This document shows, one piece after another, positions 19,001 through 29,200 of a stretch of DNA of 47,139 nucleotides; within the stretch, counting starts at the first letter, position 1; the number at the start of each line of letters is the position of its first letter. A program made the position numbers and the translations under genes. Source of the stretch: an uncultured Bacteroidales bacterium. Lineage in GTDB: Bacteria; Bacteroidota; Bacteroidia; Bacteroidales; Paludibacteraceae. The notes beneath the pieces are model-generated. The model saw only the letters and a program-made list of their open reading frames with translations. It was not told where the DNA came from and did not search any database. Location: assembly GCA_945828585.1 (NCBI GenBank), contig CALZRN010000003.1, forward strand, positions 1 to 47,139. The letters are read 5' to 3'.

Positions 19001-22000
19001 TCGGGTCTGGGTTCGCTGGCGATGAGCAGCGATATCCTGATTGACAACGTAGAGTTGAAAGACCCCTCTTGTATCGAGGCGTATGACATCCGCCAGACGG
19101 ATACAGACCCGGATGGCTTTGAGGTGACATGGAAAGGTGTTTCTCCATCCAACCGATGGGAGGTTAAAGTGCTCAATACGAGCGTCTCTATCTCTGCTGT
19201 CAAGAGCGGCAACTATAACATCGCCTATGAGGTCATAGGAGACTCCATCCTCACCGGCACAACGCTTCGTGTAACCGGTCTGGAGTCTTCCCGCACGTAT
19301 TATGTCTATATCCACACGCTTTGTGGAGACAGTATCTGGGAGATGCTTCCTGTCTATACTTCCTGCGACTATCTGGACCCGAATAAGCCGAACCGTGAGA
19401 CTTTTGATTCCTATACTGCCGGCGAGGGTTCGAAACCGGATTGCTGGACGGTAGGTACGCGTACCGGAACGGGTACGAAACCCTATGTGTACGAGAAGAG
19501 TTCTACCAACAACGTGCTCCATATCAGGCAATCGACCACTACTTCGCCTTCGTGGGTGGCTTCGCCGAAACTCAAGTGTGACTCGTTGAAGTCCTTGCTG
19601 GTAACGTTCTCGGTATCCACCTATAGCGGTGAGATGTGCGTCTTCGGCGTGATGTCTGATCCGCTGGATCTGAGTACATTCGTGCCGCTGGATTCGATGA
19701 CCGGTACCGGTGCGTCCAATATGGTTACCCGCACTTACGATCTGGCAGACTACGCGCAACAGATTCCTGCAAAGGCCAAGTATGTGGCATGGCGAGGATC
19801 GTACGGAGACGACGACTGGATTTATCTGGACGATATCTCCTTTGTATCGCAGTCATGTCCGCTGACCAAACCTTCCGTAGCAGACCTGACGATAGAGTCG
19901 GCGCGTATCAACAGTGGTCTGCGCACAAGTGATCAATGGATCTTGCTGGTGACCAACAGTCAGGTTTCCGAGGAATCGCTTTATGACGAGACCTACGTTA
20001 TCCCCGAGGACTGGATTGTCTATCGCGACACGCTTTCTTCCCTCTCAGCAACGGTAACCGGTCTGCAGGGTCAAACCAAATATTATGTGGCTACCGCTAC
20101 TCTTTGTGCTGATAACCAGAAGTCTCAATGGACGACTATCACGTTCATGACGCCTTGCCAGGCTATGACGCCGGAGGAACTGGGTGTCATCACCTTCTCG
20201 AAGGAAGAGGGCTTCACGACTGGCACGTCCGGCGAGAGACCCTGCTGGACAGTAGGCAGCAAGACCAGCGGTGCTACCGCAAACTATATCCCGTATGTAG
20301 ATAACCGCGAGGATTACATGCATGAGGGGCATAATTATCTCCGCTTCCAGGACGCGGTATCCGGCACGGATGCTTCTGCTACCCGCTATGTCGGAGCTTA
20401 TGCTGTCATGCCGGAGTTGGATGTCGATTCGCTCAATAAATACCAGGTTAACTTCTGGGCACGCGGTAATTCATCCGGTGCCAACCGTTTGATAGTCGGC
20501 GTGGCTACCAACCCCAACCGAATGAGTACCTTCATGGCGGTAGATACGGTTAACCTCGATCCGTCTTCATGGAATCCGTACAGCGTAGGCTTTGAGAGCT
20601 ACGAAGGAGACTATATGGGCGATATGGGTAAGAATATCGTCTTCCTCTCGGATTTCGGATCAAGCAATATTGCCTTTATCTCGGAGGTCTCCGTAGAGCT
20701 CATCCCGGTTTGTCGTTCGGTATCGTCCTTCGCGCTGGACAGCGTGGGAGAGGCGAAAGCTATCGTTTCCTGGAAGGGTTATCAGGACAGCTACCGCATG
20801 CTGGTATCGGATAAGGCGTTACGCGATTCCGAGAAGCCCGGATACCACTATCTCATCGATACGGTAGTGGATCATTCGGATCGTATCCTGATTGATGGAT
20901 TGCAGCCTGTCACGAACTATTACGTATATGCACAAGGTATATGCGACAACGGGGACAGTACCGATATCTCTATCACCTATGCCGCTATCCGAACCACTTG
21001 TCCTATCGAGACAGGTGTGCCTCTGCCGTTCTTCGACGATTTCGAGAGCTATGAGATCGGCGACCGGTCTCCGGGTTGCTGGCAGTTCCTGGCTTTAGGA
21101 CAGCACCCCTATGCTTTCGAGGTGCGTGAGGATTCCGAGAACGGTACCCAAGCGGTGGATGTATACTCCAACGCTTATATGGTACTGCCTAAGGTGGACG
21201 GCAATCTGGAGAACCTGATCCTCACTTTCTCGGCTCGCCAGTATACCGGAAATAGCGGTTCGTCGATCTATGTCGGTGTGATGGATGATCCGAGCGACCC
21301 GTCCACCTTTGTACTCCTGGAGACTTTTGCCGTTCCGGCTTCTACGAGGTTCAATGATTTCCAGATGATCTTGGGTAACTATGAGCTGCCGTTCGACAAT
21401 CTGGTGATTACTGCCGGTATCGAGGATATCACGCCGAGAGTATATGATATCTGGGTGGATAATGTCGGCCTGGAGCTTAGCGCTACCTGTAACTCGCCAA
21501 GAGTACGACTCCTGGGTACTACGGCGAACGGCGCCGAGCTGGCGCTCACACCTGCAGACAGATCCGACGCACTATGGCAGGTTGCCGTTATCCCTGAGTC
21601 GATCTACACGACGCTGGGTTCTGCCGCTTTGGCTAACTATCTGGAGACGATGGATAAGATCACTATCGATTCTACCCATGTCGTTCTCACCGGCTTGGAG
21701 TCGGCTACCTCTTATTACGTCTTCGCTCGCACGATCTGTAGCGAGACGGATCAGAGTGCTTGGTCGCGTACGCCGCTGAAGTTCTCCACCCGCTTCTATT
21801 TTGCCGACAGTTATTTCTTCGGCTTTGAGAAAGAGGAAGGATGGGAGCGCAGTGTGAACTCCGGTTCGGACAACTACTATCTCCATCCGGCTTTGGAGGC
21901 GGGTATGGACTCGTTAGGCGCACCTTCGTTCTCCTATATGTATTATCCGTACAGCCGCGAGGATGCCGGAAACTACTATTATGCCCGTACAGGCACAGGT

Positions 22001-25000
22001 GCGTTGATGATGCGAGCGAAAGGTATCTACCACGGTGGCTACCTCGTGCTGCCGGCTATCGGTGAGCCGAAGGACCGCTCGCTGGAGTTCAAGGCGCGGC
22101 CCGGATATCTGGTATCAAGCGGTTCGAAGAAACTGCCGACGGCTACTTCGGATGCGCAACTGGAGATAGGTACGATAGAAATCGGCAAGTCCTATGAGAC
22201 CTACCGTCCTTTGGCTACCATCCATTTGGACAAACTCAATACCAACTCTGCTGCTACGAGCCGAAACAATATGCATTACGGCACGTATTCGCTGGATCTG
22301 GATGCCGCTACACTGGCTTCCTGCCAACTCGTACTCCATCTGCCCAAACAGACTTCCGATAGCGCTTATGTGCTCATTGACGACCTGAAACTGGATGAGG
22401 CAAAGGGCTTCAGTCTGGTATCGCTCAAGAAGATCACCGCCGATGGCTCTTCCGCTACGATTGAGTGGAATGGGATTGGTGGTCCGTGGAAACTGACTGT
22501 CAAAGATGAGGCAGGGGCTACCGTGGCTTCGTTCGCTAATCTGACTGCGACCTCTCAAGTCGTAACCGGCCTTGACCCGCAGACCCGTTATACGGCGGTG
22601 CTGGAGGCGGTTAGCCCTGTATCCGGATACGTGACGACGGATAAGATGTCCTTCCGGACGCTCTGTCTGCCGCTCGAACCGAATGCTACGGGTGCGTTTG
22701 TGTGGAACTTCGACGACCGGAACGACTGGGAGGCAAACGATATCCTCGCGGAAGACGAGTACGACTCACTCTACTTCCAGCCTGCTTGTTTCCATGTAGG
22801 TCTGACGTACGATCAGCCGATGAACGGCTATCAATGGCTCATACAGCGTAAGGGATACGAGTCTGCGGGACCGCTCACGAACTACACCGATACCCGCCAT
22901 AACGAGGTGGGACGAAACGACAGTCACGCGTTGCGTATCCATACCACGGAGAATAACTACAACTCTTATCTCGTTCTCCCGGCGCTCAACTGCGGACTGG
23001 ACACGATGATGATCGAGTTCTACACTCGTCCGTTTGTGAACTACGACCGTGCGTACACGCCTGCTACGTATGCCGGCAGAATCATAGATGCCACCTATCT
23101 GGGCGCTGATTACTGCCGTTCGATGGTGGTAGGTACGCTGACCGATCCTTCGGATTTCAGCACGCTGCAGATTCTGGATACGCTCACGTACTCGCAGACC
23201 GATCTGACGACTTCGGATAAGGTGGGCGATGATCCTGCAGGACTCCGTTATTGGGAGCAGATGCGTATGCCGCTGACGGGGGCTCAAGGACGCTATGTCG
23301 TTCTCTTCCAACCCGCTGCCGGACTCCTCTATCTGGATGACCTCACGGTCAAACCGGTAGGGAACACTATTTTTGCGCCTACCTCGACGCAGACTTCCTC
23401 CATCACCCCGACTTCGGCAACTCTCTCCTGGTCCACGCGTCACCCGGATCTGCCGACGGTGGTAGTGCTCTATAATGCGTTGGGAGAGGAGATCTTCCGT
23501 GATACCATTATTGCTACCAACTATCAGTTAACGGATCTCGAGGCTGCGAATGTATATCGCTGGTCGGTGTATCAGTATCGGGGTAGCGAAGTATCGCCGT
23601 TATCCAAACCGCAGACTTTCCATACGGAGTGTACGAATATCTATAACTCCTATTCATGCGGTTTTGAGCCTATCGAGGGTACCGAATCCATCGACGGCAG
23701 CAAGGTGTACCAAAAGATGCTCTGCTGGACCTATAGCGACGCTATCCAGAACGAGTGGAAATCCGGTACGTATGATCCGTACAACCAGCCCAATACGACA
23801 TCCTATAGTTACAGCTTCAATGGCTCATCGGCGCTGATGATGCGTGCTTCCTATAGTGCGCGTGGTACCTCGTATCAGCCGTATGTGGCTCTCCCGCAGA
23901 TGGACATTGCGGCATATGACACCCTCCAGATATCCTTCTGGATGCGCCCGGCATATGTCTCCGCAACGGAGGGAACCGTACAGATGTCCTATACCGGTTC
24001 CTCGTATTCCAAGTCGATTATCGTCGGTACGATGACCGATCCGGAGGATGCTTCTACCTTCGTGGCAATCGATACGATTGCTTATGACGGTACGCTTTCC
24101 GCTGCGAACAGAGCTACCGCAGCCAATAACTACCTCTTCCAGCAAGTCAAAGTCGAGCTGGAGGGTGCTACCGGACCCTACGTGGCGCTCATGACCTCCT
24201 TCATGGAGAAGGGTGGTACGGCGCAGAAGTCCGGAGACTACCTGTGGATTGATGATCTCGTCTTCGAGCGCCGCAACGAGTGTAAGGAGCCGAGAGATCT
24301 CATCGCCCTGAAGGTGGGTACGAATCATGCCGACCTCAACTGGGACGGACCGACGATTGCCGGATCATACCGCGTACAGGTTTCTACAGACCCGTATTTC
24401 GAGGACGAAAAAGCAATTGTCTTCGACCAGAATGTCGAGTCGAATACCGTGCGCGTGAAAGGTCTCCAACCGCTTACTACCTATGTATGGCGCGTACGGT
24501 CTGTCTGCGGTGGCCAATGGGGGGAGAGTAACTTCTCTGCTAAAGCGACCTTCACCACGTCCCGCAGCCCGTATTTCCTGGAGACCTTCAATACTGTAGT
24601 CAGCGCTACCGAATGGCTCTCCAGCCGAGCTCACGCGGAGAATGTAGTGGATACGACCGGTACGCTGCCGCGAGGCACGGATAACTGGAGTTTCGTACGT
24701 ACCGCCAATAACTACGGTCTCCAGGGGGCGCACTATGTCGCTGCCGGTTACTCGGGCGACTACCACTGGCTCGTTTCGCCGAACTTCTACCTGCCAGAGG
24801 AGGACAGCTGCCATTTCTCGATGGATCTGGCGCTCACCGCTTGTAACACAGCCCACACGCCGACTGGAAACGCCGTGACCGACAACGATATGAAGGATGA
24901 TTATTACTTCATGATCATCATCTCCGACGATGGCGGACAGTCCTGGAAGAGCGCGAATATCCTCGCTAAATGGCAGAATACCAATCCCGAAGGTGCGCAG

Positions 25001-25996
25001 CTCCGCGACATCCCGTCAACGGGTACGACCGTACGTTACAGCCTCGCTCAGTATGCCGGAAAGAATATCCGTATCGGTCTCTACCGTGAGGCGAAGACAA
25101 CCTCGAGTACCGGTATTGCTATCCACGTGGATAACTTCCGTCTGGCGTACTTCAAGAAAGAGGTGGACTACACTTCGGCTTGCCAGTACGAGGATGTCCG
25201 GGTAGACGATATCTTCCTTTCCGGTGATGATACCAAACCCGGTATCCACGCCTATCCGACGTGCTTCTATGTATCCGACGCAGAGGCGAAGGCGGGAAAA
25301 CGCGATTCCGTCTTCCAACTCGAGATTGAAGTCATCGCAACTCAGGAAGTCTTCTTCGCAGATACCATCTGCGAGGGAGAGTTCTATACCGGCTACGGAT
25401 TTGAGTCGAAAGATCAATCCGGACGTTACCGCCGCAAACTCACTTCGTATGTCACCGATTGTGACTCTATTGTCTTCCTTGACCTCACCGTGCAGCCCAA
25501 ACTCGCCGGTGAAGTGACCGAGACGGAGATCTGTCCGGGCGAGACCTTCGAGTGGAGAAATCATATCTATAACCGAGCAGGACTCTACCGCGATACGCTC
25601 CTCTCTTCGCTGGGATGCGATAGTATCGAGACCTTGATTATTACGAACCGTAATGGCGATGTCGATACCATCCGGGCGGCTTCGACGGTGAAGAACTCCG
25701 AACTGCCGTTCTCTTATCTCGATCCGAACCATATGTATCTCCCCGGTCAGAGCGGTATTTACTATGGTATAGGAACGGCACCGGGCGTTTATGTGGATAC
25801 GGCGATGGTCTATGGAGACGCTTGTACAACCATCCTCATCCATACCCTCACTATCCTTAATAACCAAGGTATTGAGGACGTTACGGACGGACAGCGGGCG
25901 CCTAAGAAGGTGATCTATCGTGATCAGATGTATATCATCCTCGATGACGAATGGTTCACCCCGACCGGTCAGAAAGTGGATGACCCACGACTCTAA
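16037..25996 (+). CDS. Giant secreted modular protein (FN3 + choice-of-anchor-J/MAM-like), 3319 aa
   Basis: A signal peptide (MKKHLLMFLVAVMAATMSLNA) is followed by about eleven modules spaced 260-300 residues. Each pairs a jelly-roll-like domain with a fibronectin-III-like domain ending in YYVYVRA-type strands. A hallmark VGVMxDPxDxxTFVxxDT recurs near residues 411, 675, 941, 1202, 1486, 1745, 2364 and 2661, with a degenerate copy near 2043. The last module (~2850-3060) resembles cleaved-adhesin domains. Two CxGExY...GCDSI repeats follow (~3085-3210), then a short tail (KVIYRDQMYIIL...TPTGQKV) that looks like a reduced sorting domain. I infer a T9SS-exported adhesin or matrix protein. No protease motif was seen. 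It is followed by an 11-bp repeat array and is probably monocistronic. Confidence 0.88.
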   Translation: MKKHLLMFLVAVMAATMSLNARTVLIDEGFENGIQESVWTQEFVSGQMPWAVEGGDADLAYPSTALQGSYRAYLRNTKGETIGYRTRLVSKVMDLRPTKVYMPELTFWYANPKWGGDRDTLRVLYRTSARDAWKVLGEYGSASSDWKRVRLELPNVSQNYQIAFEGSDNLGRGIVLDSILLQSAPECTVPDYLFVMSKGAGKINLSWVASWDAEYFEVIVSRDTIDPNEIEAVEAAHPEKIAYHGLVDGLYQNCDINLEAGEFYLAYVRSLCGEEISAWSSEVSKDGPFGFLVRKTKQIPLEEHFNYASGVTRDPDWTWNSNTGNTNPYVNSKTSNADTRGNYSHDKTYAVIFSGGSNTSPSTFIPADRFVYLATPALSDSTKDEFRLNQCQVRFWSTVYTSTGRQYGRSIIVGVMEDPEDITTFVAVDTVSVWGNKTFQENIVSLSSYQGTGVFVAFVSDFDRENLFYLDDVTIEYIPEVNKVTEVAVNPRDTYADITWKGNASSYEVLITNAEVDPANPASSAIVAQTTVNTNSYRCDDLEPNHSWNRPYYVYVKAEGTDWSYRYPFVTIASQREIPYSFDFEPQNTPSYTIGNNAQNQYPVGIGIFGNSGGYPALVINSDNSYAGSGYVYMSKRGGTDAWLTLPMVESLSDVQVKFYLSGGSTFTQSHATVGVMSNPMDINTFVPVSHFTLNATGYTRCYANFENYHGPEGVIAILWDDVMNMTQNTINYIDEILVEELSDCVPPTNLVLSVEPDSITVSWETSLSDEWEFFLSRTALPESQRIHKSLAEIASMAGVIKAETLTWNNPGNPTFGFGGLTPHSKYYLYVRATCDLEWWTEMAFSTPCQNEEFPYKETFEDYNVGSSNVGCWQLADYLGVGYPSIYQAGTSSSGNKVLHLYSSGTTHRSVAILPTVEGDLSNMLLAFDVRSNTSSSGLAIVGTMGDIEDANSFMPLDTIRVPSGSSFAKVRLILSNYQLAYDNIAITSGLGSLAMSSDILIDNVELKDPSCIEAYDIRQTDTDPDGFEVTWKGVSPSNRWEVKVLNTSVSISAVKSGNYNIAYEVIGDSILTGTTLRVTGLESSRTYYVYIHTLCGDSIWEMLPVYTSCDYLDPNKPNRETFDSYTAGEGSKPDCWTVGTRTGTGTKPYVYEKSSTNNVLHIRQSTTTSPSWVASPKLKCDSLKSLLVTFSVSTYSGEMCVFGVMSDPLDLSTFVPLDSMTGTGASNMVTRTYDLADYAQQIPAKAKYVAWRGSYGDDDWIYLDDISFVSQSCPLTKPSVADLTIESARINSGLRTSDQWILLVTNSQVSEESLYDETYVIPEDWIVYRDTLSSLSATVTGLQGQTKYYVATATLCADNQKSQWTTITFMTPCQAMTPEELGVITFSKEEGFTTGTSGERPCWTVGSKTSGATANYIPYVDNREDYMHEGHNYLRFQDAVSGTDASATRYVGAYAVMPELDVDSLNKYQVNFWARGNSSGANRLIVGVATNPNRMSTFMAVDTVNLDPSSWNPYSVGFESYEGDYMGDMGKNIVFLSDFGSSNIAFISEVSVELIPVCRSVSSFALDSVGEAKAIVSWKGYQDSYRMLVSDKALRDSEKPGYHYLIDTVVDHSDRILIDGLQPVTNYYVYAQGICDNGDSTDISITYAAIRTTCPIETGVPLPFFDDFESYEIGDRSPGCWQFLALGQHPYAFEVREDSENGTQAVDVYSNAYMVLPKVDGNLENLILTFSARQYTGNSGSSIYVGVMDDPSDPSTFVLLETFAVPASTRFNDFQMILGNYELPFDNLVITAGIEDITPRVYDIWVDNVGLELSATCNSPRVRLLGTTANGAELALTPADRSDALWQVAVIPESIYTTLGSAALANYLETMDKITIDSTHVVLTGLESATSYYVFARTICSETDQSAWSRTPLKFSTRFYFADSYFFGFEKEEGWERSVNSGSDNYYLHPALEAGMDSLGAPSFSYMYYPYSREDAGNYYYARTGTGALMMRAKGIYHGGYLVLPAIGEPKDRSLEFKARPGYLVSSGSKKLPTATSDAQLEIGTIEIGKSYETYRPLATIHLDKLNTNSAATSRNNMHYGTYSLDLDAATLASCQLVLHLPKQTSDSAYVLIDDLKLDEAKGFSLVSLKKITADGSSATIEWNGIGGPWKLTVKDEAGATVASFANLTATSQVVTGLDPQTRYTAVLEAVSPVSGYVTTDKMSFRTLCLPLEPNATGAFVWNFDDRNDWEANDILAEDEYDSLYFQPACFHVGLTYDQPMNGYQWLIQRKGYESAGPLTNYTDTRHNEVGRNDSHALRIHTTENNYNSYLVLPALNCGLDTMMIEFYTRPFVNYDRAYTPATYAGRIIDATYLGADYCRSMVVGTLTDPSDFSTLQILDTLTYSQTDLTTSDKVGDDPAGLRYWEQMRMPLTGAQGRYVVLFQPAAGLLYLDDLTVKPVGNTIFAPTSTQTSSITPTSATLSWSTRHPDLPTVVVLYNALGEEIFRDTIIATNYQLTDLEAANVYRWSVYQYRGSEVSPLSKPQTFHTECTNIYNSYSCGFEPIEGTESIDGSKVYQKMLCWTYSDAIQNEWKSGTYDPYNQPNTTSYSYSFNGSSALMMRASYSARGTSYQPYVALPQMDIAAYDTLQISFWMRPAYVSATEGTVQMSYTGSSYSKSIIVGTMTDPEDASTFVAIDTIAYDGTLSAANRATAANNYLFQQVKVELEGATGPYVALMTSFMEKGGTAQKSGDYLWIDDLVFERRNECKEPRDLIALKVGTNHADLNWDGPTIAGSYRVQVSTDPYFEDEKAIVFDQNVESNTVRVKGLQPLTTYVWRVRSVCGGQWGESNFSAKATFTTSRSPYFLETFNTVVSATEWLSSRAHAENVVDTTGTLPRGTDNWSFVRTANNYGLQGAHYVAAGYSGDYHWLVSPNFYLPEEDSCHFSMDLALTACNTAHTPTGNAVTDNDMKDDYYFMIIISDDGGQSWKSANILAKWQNTNPEGAQLRDIPSTGTTVRYSLAQYAGKNIRIGLYREAKTTSSTGIAIHVDNFRLAYFKKEVDYTSACQYEDVRVDDIFLSGDDTKPGIHAYPTCFYVSDAEAKAGKRDSVFQLEIEVIATQEVFFADTICEGEFYTGYGFESKDQSGRYRRKLTSYVTDCDSIVFLDLTVQPKLAGEVTETEICPGETFEWRNHIYNRAGLYRDTLLSSLGCDSIETLIITNRNGDVDTIRAASTVKNSELPFSYLDPNHMYLPGQSGIYYGIGTAPGVYVDTAMVYGDACTTILIHTLTILNNQGIEDVTDGQRAPKKVIYRDQMYIILDDEWFTPTGQKVDDPRL

Positions 25997-26003
25997 AACG
26001 GCC

Positions 26004-26058
26004 GAATCGTTAGTGATAAGTTGGTGATTCGTTGGAGATTCGTTGGAGATTTGTTGGT
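26004..26058. repeat. 11-bp array, unit GATTCGTTGGA (5 copies), with inverted partner
   Basis: GAATCGTTAGT, GATAAGTTGGT, GATTCGTTGGA twice and GATTTGTTGGT follow with an 11-bp period, beginning 7 bp after the stop of the first giant gene. The segment 26091-26111 read on the other strand is CGATAATTGGTGTATCGTTG, closely matching two units, so the RNA can form a long imperfect stem. Confidence 0.85.
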
Positions 26059-26183
26059 GGTTGCTATAACGACAAGCCTACGACAACCCCCCAACGATAC
26101 ACCAATTATCGCGGGCAAAAATTAACATTTTGTAGCAAAATCAAGTTTTTTATGACATTTTGATGTAAATTTTCAGAAAATAC

Positions 26184-26214
26184 TTGCATATGTCAAACTT
26201 TTTTACTACTTTTG
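26184..26214 (+). promoter_or_regulatory. Promoter of the second giant secreted protein
   Basis: TTG at 26184, 20-bp spacer starting CATATGTC, and TACTTTTG at 26207-26214. Leader of about 70 bases. Confidence 0.8.
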
Positions 26215-26290
26215 TGCCCGATTTGATTTTTGAAAGATAACTATACAGATAGTTTGTTTATTTTATTGTTTAACTTAAAAAGAAAAGCTT

Positions 26291-29200
26291 ATGAGAACAT
26301 TTACTCAAAAGTTGGCATTTCTGCTCGTAACTTTGTTGTGTTGCACAGGCTTGCAGGTAAAGGCGGATCAGCTGACTGTCGCTGACGGTACGGCTACCAA
26401 CGAATATCTGCCTATCTACGGCTTGTACACAGACACGGAAGGAACGCGCGGCCAATGCCTTTATCCGGGGGATTCGCTGTCGGACATGAGCGGAGGTTCG
26501 ATTTCCAAGTTGACTTTTTACTCCTCAGCTACTTCTTCTTCCTGGGGGGCTACAATCAAAGTCCGCGTCGGAGAAACGAACGCCTCTTCGCTTAGTTCTG
26601 CGTTCGTTTCGGATGGTTTGACGCAAGTCTATTCCGGAGTACTGGATATCTCCAGTGGTACTCTTGTGGTAGATTTCAGTACTACTCCTTTTAACTATTC
26701 AGGAGGCAATCTCATTATTGACTTCGAAGTTGTTTCTGCAGGTAGTTACTCCAGCAAGTCATTCTATGGAGTGAACAGCAACGTGACCGGTTTGGGTCGT
26801 TATGTCTATCAAAGCGGCTACAGTCTAAGCGAGTCTTCTCGGGACTTCTTGCCGAAAGTGACCTTCGAGTACACTCCCGGTTCCGGTTCCGGTTCCGGTT
26901 CGGATTGCAACACGGTGGAGACTGTTGAGGTAACCGACGTCGCTGCAAGACAGGCTACTATCAACTGGACCGGCGGTGACGGCAGCTACGCTATCGAGTA
27001 CAAGACTGCCAGTGTAAACAGATGGGAGTCCGTCACAGGACTTACGGACAACTCCTATGTACTCTCTAATCTTCAGCCCAACACTTCCTATTCCGTTAAG
27101 GTCTATAACGTCTGCGGAGCAGAGAGTGTCAGCAATGCGAAATCCGCAAGTTTCACAACCTCATGTGAAGTGGTATCTACCTTCCCTTGGAGCGAGGACT
27201 TCAACGGCAGGAATACCGGAAATATTGCGATCCCATGTTGGGGAAATGCGCATATTGCAGGTCCCGGTTCTTCTGTATTTACAATAGCTGACGGAACCGG
27301 AGGCAATTCTACCAAAGTGGGCAGACTTCCGGATATGGATGCCGGAAACCTCACCTTGTTGAGTCTGCCGGAGATGAATCTTCCTGTTTCCGCCAGAGGA
27401 TATGAGTTTGATATTGATGTTTACCGCACCAGTTCTTACGCTACAAAGACCAATGAAGGTTTGCGTGTTTATCTCAGCGCGTCAACTCAATTGGAGGATA
27501 CCGTTCTGCTCGCTTTTATCCCGCGTGTGAGAACATTATCCGATCTGGGACATGGTGTAAACGCAGAAGAAGCAGATGGTTGGTACAGCTATGAATTCAC
27601 GTTACCTGTAAAAAGTGATCCATGCCGTATCTTTATACTGGGTGTAAGCGAATTTGGTAATGCCACGTACTTTGATAATATCAAAGTGAAAGAGCTTCCT
27701 TCCTGTTTCAAACCGACCGATCTCCATGAGGTGGAAGGACATGCTACCAAGAGCTCGATTCAACTCGATTGGACGGCGAACACCGAAGAGACAGCTTGGA
27801 AACTCCAATACAAGAAAGCTTCCGAAAGCGAATGGAATACGGTAGATGTAGATTCCAAACCTTATACGCTCTCAGATCTGGATGCCTTTACAAAGTATAA
27901 CGTACAGGTGGCTGCTGATTGCGGCGGTGGAGACATCTCCGAATACGGCAAAGCGATCTCTGTAAAAACAGCGGCGGACGTGCCTTTCGCTGAGGGCTTC
28001 AACACATATTCCCTTTCTGCTGATTGGAAACGATATGCAGGTGTTCTCGAAGAAGTCATGAACGGCGCAGAGCTGGAGCCTGTTTCTGCAGGATGGAATA
28101 CGGGAAACAAAACGAACAATGTCTTCCCGGATTCTACGTATCATCTCTATCTCAATATCGCTGGCGAGACTACCAACCACTGGATCGTTTCTCCGATGAT
28201 CGATATGGAAACTGGGTATCAACTCTCCTTCGATCTGGCACTCACCGCAAAAGCGGGTGCTAACCCCACTGCGGCAACTGCCGGACAACAAATGGATGAT
28301 AAATTCGCTGTCATCATCAAAGACGACGAAGGATGGCATATTCTCCGCACATGGGACAACGAATCAACTCAAGATTATGACGAGATCAACGCTACGGCGA
28401 ACGGACAGGTTATCAAGATGGACCTCTCTGAGTACGCTGGCAAGACAATCCAAATCGCTTTCTACGGCGAGTCAACGGTTGCCGGTGGAGACAACAACCT
28501 CCATATCTCCAACTTCCGCATCGCCCTTCCGCCGGCTTGTGAGCCTGCTACGCAACTCAATATAACCGGTATCGGCGGTACGTTCGCTACGGCGGTCTGG
28601 GATAATATAGAGGGAGCCGTATGGCAATACTGCCTCCAGGCGAACCCCGCTGCGGACTTCGTACCGACGGATTTCGTTACGATGGACGCAGGTGTATATA
28701 CCATTACGCTGGAAACCCTCTCCGAGAATACGGAATATGGCTTCTTCCTCCGTCGTAAATGCGGTGAGGCGGACTTCAGCGATATCATCTCGCGTTCCTT
28801 CAAGACCGTCCAAACGCCGCTAATCCTCGATAGAGAACACTCCTTCTCGGATGACTTCGAGTCCGGAAACAAGTGGGTGCTGCTCAACGGCGAGGAGACC
28901 AACCAATGGGCATATGGTACCGCAGTCTCCAATGGCGGCTCGCGCGCGCTCTATATATCGAACGACGCGGGCGTAAGCAACGCGATGACCTATGATTATT
29001 ATTCGAATACGTCATACGTATATGCTTACAAGACCTTCAATATTGCCGAGGAGGGTGTGTATACCTTCTCGTATGACTGGAGAAATAAGGGTGGATATTC
29101 TTACTACCTGCGTGTATACCTGGCTCCGCTGTCTGCTGAACTGAAAGCAGGATCATCTACCTATAATTTGTCAGGCTTGATTCCGTTGCATTCCGCTTCC

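Larger units (their letters stand above)
25997..26290. other. Spacer between the two giant genes
   Basis: The 294-bp gap holds an 11-bp direct repeat array (26004-26058), its imperfect inverted complement (26091-26111), an AT-rich stretch, the promoter at 26184-26214 and a 70-base leader. No gene is seen. Confidence 0.7.

Noticed and set aside
16037-25996. Gingipain-like protease
   Set aside because: The adhesin-like modules resemble gingipain adhesin domains, but no peptidase catalytic domain was found.
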